A stretch of 64,000 bases of DNA, taken from NCBI RefSeq assembly GCF_030269445.1, contig NZ_BSTJ01000001.1:893898-957897 (forward strand), in the 5' to 3' direction. Position numbers and translations under genes: made by a program. This document shows, piece by piece, positions 26,616 through 37,010 of this stretch; the first letter of the stretch is position 1; every line of letters begins with the position of its first letter. The stretch comes from Actinoallomurus iriomotensis. Lineage in GTDB: Bacteria > Actinomycetota > Actinomycetes > Streptosporangiales > Streptosporangiaceae. The notes beneath the pieces are model-generated. The model searched no databases. It saw only the letters and a list, made by a program, of their open reading frames with translations, and was not told the DNA's origin.

Positions 26616-27028
26616 CAGCCGAGCGCCTCGCGCAGACGCTTGGCGTACTCGCGCGCCTCGTCGTCGGAGGCGTACTTGGTGCGCGGCCAGAAGAACCCGC
26701 GCAGGCCGTCCTTGCGGTTGCGCGGCACGACATGGGTGTGCAGGTGCGGCACGCTCTGGCTGACCCGGTTGTTCATCGCGACGAACGACCCGGCGGCCCC
26801 CAGCACGGTCTCCATCGCCTCGGCGAGCCGCTGGGCGGCGCCGAAGTAGGGGGCCAGCAGCTCGGGCGGCAGGTCGGGCAGGGTCTCGTAGTGCTCCCGC
26901 GGCACGAGCAGCGTGTGCCCCTTGAACAGGGGCCGGGTGTCGAGGAAGGCCACGGCGGGCCCGTCGTCGTCCAGCACGACGTGGGCGGGTCGCCTCCCCG
27001 CGACGATCTCGCAGAACGCGCAGTCCAT
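26615..27028 (-). CDS. HIT family hydrolase
   Basis: The 137-residue protein has the histidine-triad motif in SVPHLHTHVVPRN and the N-terminal CAFCEIVAGRRPAHVVLDD region with a CxxC typical of zinc-containing HIT proteins. Members hydrolyse or transfer nucleotidyl groups, for example AMP-lysine or dinucleoside polyphosphates. It is the first gene of the unit with the DUF2079 protein and is divergent from the ABC exporter. Confidence 0.92.
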   Translation of the reverse strand: MDCAFCEIVAGRRPAHVVLDDDGPAVAFLDTRPLFKGHTLLVPREHYETLPDLPPELLAPYFGAAQRLAEAMETVLGAAGSFVAMNNRVSQSVPHLHTHVVPRNRKDGLRGFFWPRTKYASDDEAREYAKRLREALG

Positions 27029-27069
27029 GGTGGCATTCTTCCGCTTACGTTGGTCTTACGTGACGCCGG

Positions 27070-27075
27070 TAGAGT
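27070..27075 (+). promoter_or_regulatory. -10 element of a probable leaderless transcript (ABC ATPase gene)
   Basis: TAGAGT lies 8 nt before the GTG at 27084 and no ribosome binding site is present, the same layout as at 12266. Confidence 0.45.
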
Positions 27076-27083
27076 CCAGGGTC

Positions 27084-27788
27084 GTGCAGTTGGAGCAGGT
27101 CGCGTTCCGCTACCGGCGACGCGCGCCATGGGTACTCCGCGATGTGACGCTGACCGTACCCCGTGGGCGGCTCATCGAGGTCAGTGGGGCCAACGGAGCG
27201 GGCAAGTCGACGCTGCTGCGGCTGCTGGCCGGAGTGGTCCCCCCGGTGCGCGGCCAGGTGTCGGACCGGCCGCCGCGCATCGGGTACGCCCCGGAGATCT
27301 TCCCGGCCGCCCAGCCCTTCACCGCGGGCGCCTACCTGGGCCACATGGCGCGGATCCGGGGCGTCGACGAGTCCACGGTCGGAGAATGGGCGGCGCGCCT
27401 GGGCTTCTCCGGCCTGCTCGGCACCCGGCTGCCCGACCTGTCCAAGGGCAGCGCCCACAAGGCGGGCCTGATCCAGGCACTGATCGCCGAACCGGAACTC
27501 CTGGTGCTGGACGAACCCTTCGCGGGCCTGGACTCCGAGACCCGCGCGGCGCTGCCGTCGATCCTGTCCGCCCTCACCGCGGAGGGCACGTCCGTGGTCG
27601 TGAGCGATCATCAGGGCGACCTGCGAAAACTCCCGGACGTCGTCCGGTGGCGGGTGTCAGGCCACACGGTGACGGTGGGAGACATACCGGACGAACACAC
27701 GATCGTGGAGGTCACCGTACGCTCCGACGAGGCCGACGCCCTGGTCGAACGCCTGACCGCCGACGGCTACCACGCCCGCCGCCGATGA
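27084..27788 (+). CDS. ABC transporter ATP-binding protein with atypical signature
   Basis: From GTG 27084 the protein has 234 residues (VQLEQVAFRYRRRAPWVLR). Walker A GANGAGKSTLLRLL, Walker B ELLVLDEPFAGLD and the switch region VVVSDHQ are intact. The expected LSGGQ signature reads DLSKGSAHKAGLIQAL, which retains LSKG but lacks the usual GGQ. It pairs with the overlapping membrane gene as a two-gene exporter of unknown substrate. Confidence 0.88.
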   Translation: MQLEQVAFRYRRRAPWVLRDVTLTVPRGRLIEVSGANGAGKSTLLRLLAGVVPPVRGQVSDRPPRIGYAPEIFPAAQPFTAGAYLGHMARIRGVDESTVGEWAARLGFSGLLGTRLPDLSKGSAHKAGLIQALIAEPELLVLDEPFAGLDSETRAALPSILSALTAEGTSVVVSDHQGDLRKLPDVVRWRVSGHTVTVGDIPDEHTIVEVTVRSDEADALVERLTADGYHARRR

Positions 27789-28543
27789 CCGCCCGCCTCG
27801 ACCGCCGCCGGTCGCCGCTCGCCGCCCCGCCGCTCCCCCTACGACGGTCGACGGTCGCCGTGATGCGCTACCAGCTCAGCGGGTACGTGCGGTCGGTGCG
27901 TGCGCTGCATCCGGTGCTCGCGCTGGCGCTGCTGCTGGCCATCATGTTCTCCAGCCCGGTCGGCGGCACACCGGCCGAAGTACGGCAGGGAACGGTGAAC
28001 GCCATCGCCGACGCGGCCGTGCTGGTCTTCCCGATCTGCGCCTGGGCGGCGCGTGGCCTCCTCGACACCGAACCGGACGTCCAGCGGTACGTGTCCGCGG
28101 TCACCGCGGGCCGCCGGCGGGCCCTCATCGCCGGCCTGCTGTCGGCGTACGTCTTCAGCGTCGTACTCGCGCTGATCGCCCCGATCTACCTGCTGGCCAT
28201 GGCCGCCGGTTCCGGGCTGGGCGTCCAGGCCATGCTGGTCTGCGCCGCGCTGTCCCCTCTGTCGGCGCTGGGCGCGACCGCGGTGGGGGCGCTGACCAGC
28301 CGCGCCGTCATCCCGTCGACGGGCACCTCGATCCTCGTCCTGCTGGGCGTCTGCGCCCTCAACCTGATCTTCGGCATGACGGGGCTACGCTTCCTGGCGG
28401 TCCCGATGATCGACTGGATGCGGTCAGCCGGCCACGGCCCCGCCGACCTCACACACGCCTTCCCGGAACTGGCCGCACGCACCCTCGCCTGGACCGCGAT
28501 CGCCATCGCCTTGTACGTCCGACTACGCCGCACCCGCCCCTGA
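27785..28543 (+). CDS. ABC exporter membrane subunit (putative)
   Basis: The 252-residue protein starts at ATG 27785, overlapping the ATPase stop by 4 bp. Six hydrophobic segments are visible, including HPVLALALLLAIMFS, AAVLVFPICAWAARGLL and ALIAGLLSAYVFSVVLALIA. It has no recognised family motif but is the evident membrane partner of the ATPase. Its last 18 codons (LAWTAIAIALYVRLRRTRP) are the source of a series of degenerate copies downstream. Confidence 0.75.
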   Translation: MTARLDRRRSPLAAPPLPLRRSTVAVMRYQLSGYVRSVRALHPVLALALLLAIMFSSPVGGTPAEVRQGTVNAIADAAVLVFPICAWAARGLLDTEPDVQRYVSAVTAGRRRALIAGLLSAYVFSVVLALIAPIYLLAMAAGSGLGVQAMLVCAALSPLSALGATAVGALTSRAVIPSTGTSILVLLGVCALNLIFGMTGLRFLAVPMIDWMRSAGHGPADLTHAFPELAARTLAWTAIAIALYVRLRRTRP

Positions 28544-28836
28544 CCGCTACCCCCGCCCGCCGCACACACTCTCGGCTGGACCCGATCGCGGTCACCCTGC
28601 ATGTCTGGCTGCGCCGCACCCGCCCACCCTGTACGCCCGGCGACATCGCGCCCGCCCGCGACCGCCCCGCACACACCCCGCCTGGACTCCGATCGCGATC
28701 GCCCTGTAGGTCCAACTGCGCCGCACCTTGCCACGACCGCAACCGCCGCCCCCGCACATATCCTCGGCTGGACCTGATCGCGATCACCCTGTAGGTCAGG
28801 CTGCGCCGCACCTGCCCATGATCGCGACCGCCGTCA
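28474..28836. repeat. tandem degenerate copies of the permease gene 3' end
   Basis: Four copies of a roughly 85-107-bp unit start near 28474 (inside the gene), 28561, 28668 and 28753. Each has cgcac, ctggac, gatcgcga/gtc, ccctgta or similar, ctgcgccgcacc and a gcccgcgaccgcc-like tail. Only the first copy is coding. The array fills the entire convergent gap up to the DivIVA-repeat gene stop. Confidence 0.85.
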
Positions 28837-29340
28837 GCTGTCGGAGCGGAGGCGTTCGATCTCGGATGCCAGACGGTCCAGGAAGGCGTCCACTTCCGCC
28901 TGGCGGTAGCCGGGCCGCATCCGGGTCGCCGCGAACACCGACTTCTTCACCACCGACGCGCGGGCGGTCCCCTCGCGGAGGGCGGTGATCGTCGCGTTGA
29001 GGAAGTCGTCGACCTCCTGCTCGTCGTACCCCGGGGCGACCCGCGTCGTCCTGAACTGCACGTTTCTCACCAGGCCGACGAGCCGGTCCACCTCACCGGA
29101 CGCCATGCGGTTGCCGCCGGCCTTGTCCTCCAGCGTGCGGATGTACTCCTCGAGCGCCTCGTCCACGGTCTTCATCCGGTATCCGCGCACCGCCCGCCCG
29201 AACTTCGCGGCGTTGACCTCATCGGCCGTCACCGGCGGCGCGTACAGCGGACGCCGGCCGAGCGTCCCCTCGATCCGGCCGATGAGCGCGTCCACCTGAG
29301 CGGGACTGTAGCCGCGGAGGGCACGCGGAAAGTCTGGCAT
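28834..29340 (-). CDS. DivIVA-domain repeat protein
   Basis: The 168-residue protein contains four related DivIVA-type segments with the pattern F-x-x-(A/T)-x-x-G-Y-x-x-x-x-V-D: FPRALRGYSPAQVDAL, FGRAVRGYRMKTVDEA, FRTTRVAPGYDEQEVDDF and FAATRMRPGYRQAEVDAF. In polar DivIVA/Wag31 such a segment forms the membrane-binding N-terminal hook; here the long coiled coil is missing. It may bind curved membrane or other DivIVA proteins, but no function is established. Confidence 0.85.
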   Translation of the reverse strand: MPDFPRALRGYSPAQVDALIGRIEGTLGRRPLYAPPVTADEVNAAKFGRAVRGYRMKTVDEALEEYIRTLEDKAGGNRMASGEVDRLVGLVRNVQFRTTRVAPGYDEQEVDDFLNATITALREGTARASVVKKSVFAATRMRPGYRQAEVDAFLDRLASEIERLRSDS

Positions 29341-29424
29341 CTGATCATTGTTTCCGATCTCCGCCGGACAGGCGATGCACGAACAGGCGATACGTCATGG
29401 CCGTATCCGGCCTGCGGCCCGGGT

Positions 29425-29876
29425 CGGACTCCTCGACCCCCACCCGAGGCACGCGGGATCGGCCTGACTTCGGACCCACCCGAGATACAGGATCGACCTC
29501 CTCCAGCCCCACCCGCCGTACAAAATCGGCTTTCCTCGGGTCCAACCGCCGTACAGGATCGGCCGTCCCCTGACCCGCCCGCGAGACAGGACCGGCCTCC
29601 CCGGGCTCACCCCCATACAAGATCAGCCGCCCCCTGACCCGCCCGCGAGACAGGACCGGCCTTCTCGGATCTCTCCGAGGGCGAGGATCTGCCTGCTCGA
29701 ACCCGCCCGAGGTACGGGATCAGCCTCCGCCAGCCCCACCTGCAGCGCAGGAATCGTCCTCCTACCGAGTACGAGATCGGCCTTCTCGAATCACGTTCGA
29801 AGCGCGGGGATCGACCTCCTCGGACGCTCGCCTGCGGCAGACGATCGGCTCTCTCGGGGCCCGCCTCGCCGAGGAC
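29425..29876. repeat. 33-bp degenerate minisatellite, about 13 copies
   Basis: A conserved GATC-like core recurs near 29457, 29491, 29524, 29557, 29590, 29621, 29654, 29686, 29718, 29751, 29775, 29809 and 29843, giving steps mostly of 31-34 bp. The unit is approximately gagatacaggatcggcctcc then tcgggcccaccc. Units differ at many positions. The array occupies most of the 566-bp space between rlmN and the DivIVA-repeat gene, which are transcribed in the same direction. Confidence 0.85.
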
Positions 29877-29906
29877 CGGTGCCGGGGCACCGGAGTGGCT
29901 TGTGCC

Positions 29907-31031
29907 CTATCCCTGCTGGGACCGCAGCGGGGCTTCCTGAGGCATCGCCGCGAGCTGACCGCAGGCTCCGTCGATCTCCTGGCCACGCGTGTCGCGTACG
30001 GTGACCGGCACGCCGTGTGCCTCCAGATGCCGGACGAACTCGGTCTGGACGGTGGGCCGTGAGGCGGTCCACTTCGAGCCGGGCGTCGGGTTGAGCGGGA
30101 TCAGGTTGACGTGCACGGGATGGCCCTTGATGAGCCGCCCCAGCAGGTCGGCGCGCCAGGCCTGGTCGTTGATGTCGCGGATGAGGGCGTACTCGATGGA
30201 GACGCGCCGCCGGGTGCGGTCGGCGTACGCCCAGGCGGCGTCGAGGACCTCGGCGACCTTCCAGCGCGTGTTGATGGGGACGAGCTCGTCCCTCAGTTCG
30301 TCGTCGGGTGCGTGCAGCGACACCGCGAGGCGCACCTTCAGGTCGAGGTCGGTGAGCCGCCCGATCGCGGGGACGAGACCGACCGTCGAGACGGTGATGT
30401 TGCGCTGGGAGATGCCGAGCCCGGCCGGGCTGGGGTCGCTGAACCGATGAATCGCCCGGACCACGTTGTTGAACGACGCGAGCGGCTCGCCCATCCCCAT
30501 GAAGACGATGTTGCTGACCCGTCCGGCGCCGCCGGGAATCTGGCCTCGGGCCAGCGCACGGGCGCCGGCGACCACCTGCTCGACGATCTCGGCCGTCGAC
30601 AGGTTACGGGTGAGCCCCGCCTGTCCGGTCGCGCAGAACGGACAGTTCATACCGCAGCCCGCCTGCGAGGACACGCACATCGTCACGCGGTCGGGGTACC
30701 GCATCAGCACCGACTCGATCAACGTGCCGTCGAACGCCTTCCACAGCGTCTTACGGGTCATGCCCTCGTCGCAGACCTGATCACGCACCGCGGTGAGCAG
30801 GGACGGCATCAGCTCGGCGACGAGACGGTCCCGAACCGCGGCCGGCAGGTCGGTCATGTCAGCCGGATCGTCGACCAGCCGGCCGAAATAGTGCCGGGAC
30901 AGTTGGTCGGCACGGAACGGCTTCTCATCGAGTGCCGCGACGGCCTCCCGGCGCTCGTCCGGGGACAGGTCTGCGAGATGCCGGGGCGGCTTGGCCCGCC
31001 GCGGAGCGGCGAAGGTGAGCTGAGCGGACAT
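29907..31031 (-). CDS. rlmN: 23S rRNA (adenine(2503)-C(2))-methyltransferase (dual-specificity RlmN)
   Basis: The 374-residue radical SAM enzyme has the cluster motif [11 protein letters not shown] (CxxxCxxC), the SAM-binding block [14 protein letters not shown] and [13 protein letters not shown]-terminal cysteine in [13 protein letters not shown] serves as the second catalytic thiol. It methylates C2 of A2503 in 23S rRNA and A37 of some tRNAs. The N-terminal region [17 protein letters not shown] matches the accessory domain. It lies downstream of the frr-cdsA group as in other actinobacteria. Confidence 0.95.
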   Translation of the reverse strand: MSAQLTFAAPRRAKPPRHLADLSPDERREAVAALDEKPFRADQLSRHYFGRLVDDPADMTDLPAAVRDRLVAELMPSLLTAVRDQVCDEGMTRKTLWKAFDGTLIESVLMRYPDRVTMCVSSQAGCGMNCPFCATGQAGLTRNLSTAEIVEQVVAGARALARGQIPGGAGRVSNIVFMGMGEPLASFNNVVRAIHRFSDPSPAGLGISQRNITVSTVGLVPAIGRLTDLDLKVRLAVSLHAPDDELRDELVPINTRWKVAEVLDAAWAYADRTRRRVSIEYALIRDINDQAWRADLLGRLIKGHPVHVNLIPLNPTPGSKWTASRPTVQTEFVRHLEAHGVPVTVRDTRGQEIDGACGQLAAMPQEAPLRSQQG

Positions 31032-31239
31032 GTTCGTACCAGTGTGGCAGACGCCCGGGAGAGCTTTGACCGCACGTCAGTCACCGGCGGCACCTCCGCC
31101 CGGCACGGCCCCGCCTGAAACGGTGTCACCAGCACCGACACCCGCCCCGCGAGGAAGCGACCGGCAGCCTCCGACAGCCGCGAAACAAGCCCGAACCTGC
31201 ACATGTCCGGAGTCGACGCACACCCCGAACAGGCGCACA

Positions 31240-31600
31240 CCCGGCCGGACTCGAAGAGACGCCGGCTCAAACCGGCGCGGACCCACCCAGACGCTGCCAC
31301 GCCCCGACGCAGACCCGACGGGCAGGCGCGGATCCGACCAGGCGGGCGCAGTCCCCGACCAGGGGCAGTCCCGACCAGGCTCGGACCGCCCAGCCAGGGG
31401 CAGGCCCGACCAGGCGCGGACCGTCCAGGCGCAGGCCCGGCCAACGCAGGCATGGACCCGACCAGGCAGAGCCTTCAACCGGCACAACCAGTCAGGCCCC
31501 GAATGGACCCGAACAGGCGTGGTGCCGAACCGGCGCGTCCCAATCAGGAACCCCCGGACCGGCACGAATTCGGGCCGGCATGTGCGTCTCAGGGGCCGGT
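31240..31600. repeat. degenerate about 17-bp minisatellite
   Basis: A gaccaggcgcggaccgt-like unit recurs. The core gaccagg occurs at 31336, 31357, 31373, 31408 and 31460, with spacings near 16-21 bp or multiples of 17. The flanks contain weaker variants. It lies in the 640-bp space between the divergent rlmN and SUFU-domain genes, and no convincing ORF is present there. Confidence 0.7.
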
Positions 31601-31657
31601 TTGGACAAGAGGGTGTTCTGTCGGCAGGTCGTGGCTCCGCTCGGGCTCCGGAATCAC

Positions 31658-31663
31658 TACAGT
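31658..31663 (+). promoter_or_regulatory. -10 element of a probable leaderless transcript (SUFU-domain gene)
   Basis: TACAGT lies 8 nt before the ATG at 31672; no Shine-Dalgarno sequence precedes the start. Confidence 0.45.
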
Positions 31664-31671
31664 CCCTTCCT

Positions 31672-32865
31672 ATGCCGGTATTGCGTAGAACGCCGCGGGA
31701 GGCGCGGGTCCTGCTCAGTGACACGAGTCCCTACGGAAGCCGTGTCCTCGACGTTGAGTACGACCAGGTCGCCACGGCGGCGTACCTGCGCACCAGTGAC
31801 GGGGGGACCGTCGCGGCCAGTTGGGTCGCCAATCACCAGGAGGCGCCGTACCACGCGGATCTGGCGCGGCTCAACGCCGGCCTGGTGCCCGCGCTGCCCA
31901 GCGGCCGTACGAAACACCCCAAGGGGCGGCCGCCGCTCGACCCCCGGACGCTGGAGGTCGTGTGGTTCGAGGAGGGTGACGGGGTCGCGCTGATGGAGGC
32001 CGGGCAGCCGCTGTGCGTCATCCCCGGCTGGTCCGACATTGACCGCGGCATCCCCGGATACGCGCGGGAGGCGATCGGCCGGAGCCCGTTCGCGTTCGCG
32101 CTGGACGATGAGATCGACGAGCTCGGTCCGCGGATACTGCAGGCCGAGGCGTTCTGGAGCTGGCGGCGTGGATCGGGCGCCTGGGAGGCCTTCCAGCAGT
32201 CACTGCTCGGCCATCTCCTGAGCCGCCTCGGACCGGGCGGCTACTACTGGCATGACATCGGCCGCCAGCCGAGCCGTACGGAGAACGGGTCGCAGCCCGC
32301 CACACCCGCGCCACGGCCCGCCGTACCCGCCACTCCGGCGACCACCACGCCGCCACGGCGCGAGCCGGTCGTGGGCGTCTCCGAGCGCCCGGCGCGCGGC
32401 GACCGGTCGTACAACGTGCTGTCGACCGTCGGCATGAGCTGCCAGCGGATGCCCACGGTCGAGCTCTACGAGGACAATGTGGGCGAACACGCCCGTATCG
32501 AACTCGCGGTCGCCACGACGCTGCCCAGCGTGCAGGCGGGACGGGTCTTCCCGTGGCTGGCGCAGTATCCATGGCAGGCCGTCACCTCCTTCGCGCCGGG
32601 CGACAACGTGAAGTGGTATCACGAGGCTCGGACATTCCCGCTCGGCCCGAAGTGGGAGGGCGTCCTCCTGCTCGACAATCCGAACCGTCTCGAAGGGCCG
32701 AACGCTCCCGACCTGACGGCGTTCTCATTCGGCGGCGACCCGGTGCAGTGGCTGTGGATCGTCCCGATCACCGAGGCGGAGCGGCAGTACGGCAAGCAGG
32801 AGGGTCCGGACGCCCTCATCGAACGCCTCGCCCGCCAGGGCCGCAGCTGGATCGTGGGCGAATAG
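31672..32865 (+). CDS. suppressor of fused (SUFU) domain protein
   Basis: From ATG 31672 the protein has 397 residues; the frame is open further upstream only across repeat DNA. An N-terminal domain of about 200 residues (MPVLRRTPREARVLLSDTS, then RTLEVVWFEEGDGVAL) has no family I recognise with certainty. A Pro/Thr-rich linker (about 200-245) follows. The C-terminal bacterial SUFU domain has MPTVELYEDNVGEHARIEL, DNVKWYHEARTFPLGP and LWIVPITEAERQYG. Bacterial SUFU proteins often act as immunity-like or polymorphic-toxin-associated factors; no toxin gene is nearby. Confidence 0.85.
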   Translation: MPVLRRTPREARVLLSDTSPYGSRVLDVEYDQVATAAYLRTSDGGTVAASWVANHQEAPYHADLARLNAGLVPALPSGRTKHPKGRPPLDPRTLEVVWFEEGDGVALMEAGQPLCVIPGWSDIDRGIPGYAREAIGRSPFAFALDDEIDELGPRILQAEAFWSWRRGSGAWEAFQQSLLGHLLSRLGPGGYYWHDIGRQPSRTENGSQPATPAPRPAVPATPATTTPPRREPVVGVSERPARGDRSYNVLSTVGMSCQRMPTVELYEDNVGEHARIELAVATTLPSVQAGRVFPWLAQYPWQAVTSFAPGDNVKWYHEARTFPLGPKWEGVLLLDNPNRLEGPNAPDLTAFSFGGDPVQWLWIVPITEAERQYGKQEGPDALIERLARQGRSWIVGE

Positions 32866-32898
32866 CCGAACCGCGGGCCGCCGCCCGGCCCGTACGAC

Positions 32899-32930
32899 AC
32901 GCCGGGCGGCACCGATCGGCCGCCCGGCGT
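32899..32930. terminator. bidirectional terminator hairpin between SUFU gene and cdsA
   Basis: A perfect 12-bp stem, acgccgggcggc with its complement, encloses the 8-nt loop accgatcg. It lies 33 bp after one stop and 7 bp before the convergent one. Confidence 0.85.
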
Positions 32931-32937
32931 CACAGGT

Positions 32938-33819
32938 CTACGCGGGCGGCACGAACACCTGGAACAGCAGCCAGACCACCGGAACGGTGGCCAGCAGGGA
33001 GTCGAGGCGGTCCATGACTCCTCCGTGTTCGGGCAGGAGGCTGCCCATGTCCTTGATCCCCAGGTCCCGCTTGATCACCGACTCGATCAGGTCGCCGAGA
33101 GTCGCCGAGAAGACCGCGGCCACGCCGACGATGACGCCCTGCCACCAGTGGCCGTGCAGCAGCCACGGCAGCAGGAACCCTCCGACGACCATGCAGGTCA
33201 GCGCCGAGCCACTGACGCCCTCCCACGTCTTCTTCGGGCTGATCGTGGGGGCCAGCTTGTGGTTGCCGAGGAAGGAACCGGCGAAAAATCCGCCGATGTC
33301 GCTGGCGACCGTGACCGCGATGAAGATCAGTACGCGGTCGGCGCCGTCCGGAGCGGCCAGCAGGAGCACGACGAACCCGGCGAGGAACCAGATGTACGCC
33401 GTGGCGAAGACACCCGCCGTCGCGTCACGGACGTAGCCGTCCTGGCCCTGGGGCAGCCGCCAGAGCAGGACGGCGAGGGCGGTCAGGCCGAAGCCCGCGA
33501 CCAGCGCGGTCGTACCCCAGAAGTAGGTGCAGAGCAGCGTCGCGAGCCCGCCGACCATGACCGGCACCCACGGGATCCGGATGCCACGCGAGGCGAACGC
33601 CCGGATGAACTCCCAGACGGCGACGCCCAGGAAGACGACGACGACGCCGAGGAAGATCTCTTTGATCGTGTAGAGCGACAGCAGCACCACGGCGCCCAGC
33701 CCCACACCGACCGCGACGGCGATGGGGAGGTTACGGCTGGATCCGCGCTTCTTCTTGCCCGTGTCCGCCTGCTCCTCCGGGATCTCCGGTGCCGGCATGG
33801 GGGCTTGTTCGAGTCCCAC
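32938..33819 (-). CDS. cdsA: phosphatidate cytidylyltransferase
   Basis: The 293-residue enzyme makes CDP-diacylglycerol for phospholipid synthesis. After a soluble basic N-terminus come about eight membrane helices. The C-terminal family signature spans SPKKTWEGVSGS to FSATLGDLIESVIKRD and LLPEHGGVMDRLDS. The GTG at 33819 overlaps the frr stop by one base (TAGTG), so the gene is translated with frr in the rpsB-tsf-pyrH-frr-cdsA series. Confidence 0.95.
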   Translation of the reverse strand: MGLEQAPMPAPEIPEEQADTGKKKRGSSRNLPIAVAVGVGLGAVVLLSLYTIKEIFLGVVVVFLGVAVWEFIRAFASRGIRIPWVPVMVGGLATLLCTYFWGTTALVAGFGLTALAVLLWRLPQGQDGYVRDATAGVFATAYIWFLAGFVVLLLAAPDGADRVLIFIAVTVASDIGGFFAGSFLGNHKLAPTISPKKTWEGVSGSALTCMVVGGFLLPWLLHGHWWQGVIVGVAAVFSATLGDLIESVIKRDLGIKDMGSLLPEHGGVMDRLDSLLATVPVVWLLFQVFVPPA

Positions 33820-34376
33820 TAGACCTCGAGCAGCTCGGCCTTCTTGTGCTCGAGCAACTCGTCGATCTTGGCGACGTGCTTGTGCGTGAAGTCGTCGAGA
33901 TCCTTCTCCGCGCGGTGCACCTCGTCCTCGCCCGCGTCACCGGCCTTGGCGAGTTTGTCCAAGGCGTCCTTGGCGTGACGGCGGATGTTGCGGATCGAGA
34001 CCCGCGCCTCCTCCGCCTTGTGCCCGGCCACCTTGATGAACTCCTTGCGGCGCTCCTCCGATAGCTCGGGGAAGACCACACGGATGATCTTCCCGTCGTT
34101 GCCCGGGTTGACACCCAGGTCGCTCTCGCGGATGGCCTTCTCGATCGCGTTCATCGACGAGGCGTCGTACGGCTGGACGATGACCATGCGCGGCTCGGGA
34201 AGCTGGAACGACGCCAGCTGGTTGATGGGCGTCTGCGTCCCGTAGTACTCCGCGGTGATCTTGTTGAACATCGCGGGCGTGACCCGGCCGGTACGGATAC
34301 TGGTGAAGTCTTCCTTGGCGACCGTGACGGCCTTGTCCATCTTCTCCTCGGCCTCGAGGAGGATTTCGTCGATCAC
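33819..34376 (-). CDS. frr: ribosome recycling factor
   Basis: GTG 34376 behind caggagcc gives the standard 185 residues ([17 protein letters not shown]). Family blocks are [32 protein letters not shown] and [15 protein letters not shown]. Together with EF-G it splits post-termination ribosomes. The frame is open upstream to 34445 but that portion is not homologous. It is 17 bp downstream of pyrH. Confidence 0.96.
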   Translation of the reverse strand: MIDEILLEAEEKMDKAVTVAKEDFTSIRTGRVTPAMFNKITAEYYGTQTPINQLASFQLPEPRMVIVQPYDASSMNAIEKAIRESDLGVNPGNDGKIIRVVFPELSEERRKEFIKVAGHKAEEARVSIRNIRRHAKDALDKLAKAGDAGEDEVHRAEKDLDDFTHKHVAKIDELLEHKKAELLEV

Positions 34377-34392
34377 CTTAGGCTCCTGTATT

Positions 34393-36038
<1,646 letters not shown>

Positions 36039-36077
36039 TGTGGTCTGTCTCTTTCGTCTTCGGTTGTCGGCCGGCCG

Positions 36078-37010
36078 TCAGGCTTCCTGGGCGGGCTGCG
36101 CTTCCGCCGTCTCAGCCTGCGCCTCAGCGGGAGCCTCGGCCGGAGCCTGGGCTTCGGCCGGGGTCTCAGCCGGGGCCTGGGCTTCGGCCGGGGCCGGGGC
36201 CTGGGCTTCGGCCGCGTCGGCCTCGGCCTTCTTCTCCAGCAGCTCGCGCTCCCACTCCGGCAGGGGCTCCTCGGCTCCCACGGAGGCCGGCTTCTCGTCG
36301 CCGGAGGCGGAGGCGCCCGCACGGGCGATCAGACCGTCGGCGACGGCGTCGGCGACCACGCGGGTGAGCAGGCTGACGCTGCGGATGGCGTCGTCGTTAC
36401 CCGGGATCGGGTAGTCGACCTCGTCCGGGTCGCAGTTGGTGTCGAGGATCGCGACGACCGGGATGCCGAGCTTGCGCGCCTCGTTGACGGCGATGTGCTC
36501 CTTCTTGGTGTCACAGATCCACACCGCGCTGGGCACACGCGCCATGTCCCGGATGCCGCCGAGAGTGCGCTCGAGCTTGTCCTTCTCACGCTTGCGCATG
36601 AGGAGCTCTTTCTTGGTCAGACCCGAACCCGCGACGTCGTCGTAGTCGAGCTCCTCGAGCTCCTTCAGGCGCGTCAGGCGCTTGTGGACGGTCGAGAAGT
36701 TGGTGAGCATGCCGCCCAGCCAGCGCTGGTTGACGAAGGGCATGCCGACGCGCTGCGCCTGCTCGGAGATCGACTCCTGCGCCTGCTTCTTGGTGCCGAC
36801 GAACAGGATCGTGCCGCCGTGCGCGACCGTCTCCTTGATGAAGTCGTAGGCGCGGTCGATGTAGGACAGCGACTGCTGCAGGTCGATGATGTAGATGCCG
36901 TTGCGCTCGGTGAAGATGAAACGCTTCATCTTCGGGTTCCAGCGCCGGGTCTGATGCCCGAAGTGCACGCCGCTCTCGAGCAGCTGCTTCATCGTAACGA
37001 CGGGTGCCAT
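36078..37010 (-). CDS. rpsB: 30S ribosomal protein S2 with Ala/Pro/Glu repeat tail
   Basis: ATG 37010 with an aggag RBS gives 310 residues ([20 protein letters not shown]). Typical S2 segments are [34 protein letters not shown] and [19 protein letters not shown]. Residues after about 235 form a long acidic tail with imperfect repeats of the PAEAQAPAE type, well beyond the bacterial core. Such tails occur in other actinobacteria but this one is long and repetitive. It is the first gene of the operon and divergent from the M23 peptidase. Confidence 0.96.
   Translation of the reverse strand: MAPVVTMKQLLESGVHFGHQTRRWNPKMKRFIFTERNGIYIIDLQQSLSYIDRAYDFIKETVAHGGTILFVGTKKQAQESISEQAQRVGMPFVNQRWLGGMLTNFSTVHKRLTRLKELEELDYDDVAGSGLTKKELLMRKREKDKLERTLGGIRDMARVPSAVWICDTKKEHIAVNEARKLGIPVVAILDTNCDPDEVDYPIPGNDDAIRSVSLLTRVVADAVADGLIARAGASASGDEKPASVGAEEPLPEWERELLEKKAEADAAEAQAPAPAEAQAPAETPAEAQAPAEAPAEAQAETAEAQPAQEA

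Noticed and set aside
29345-29620. Minus-strand open frame encoding an 11-residue repeat
   Set aside because: It lies entirely in the 33-bp minisatellite, has no ribosome binding site at its start and breaks where unit length changes; kept only as a test in the findings.
29425-29876. Possible CRISPR array
   Set aside because: Units follow each other without unique spacers, are diverged from each other, and no cas genes are present.
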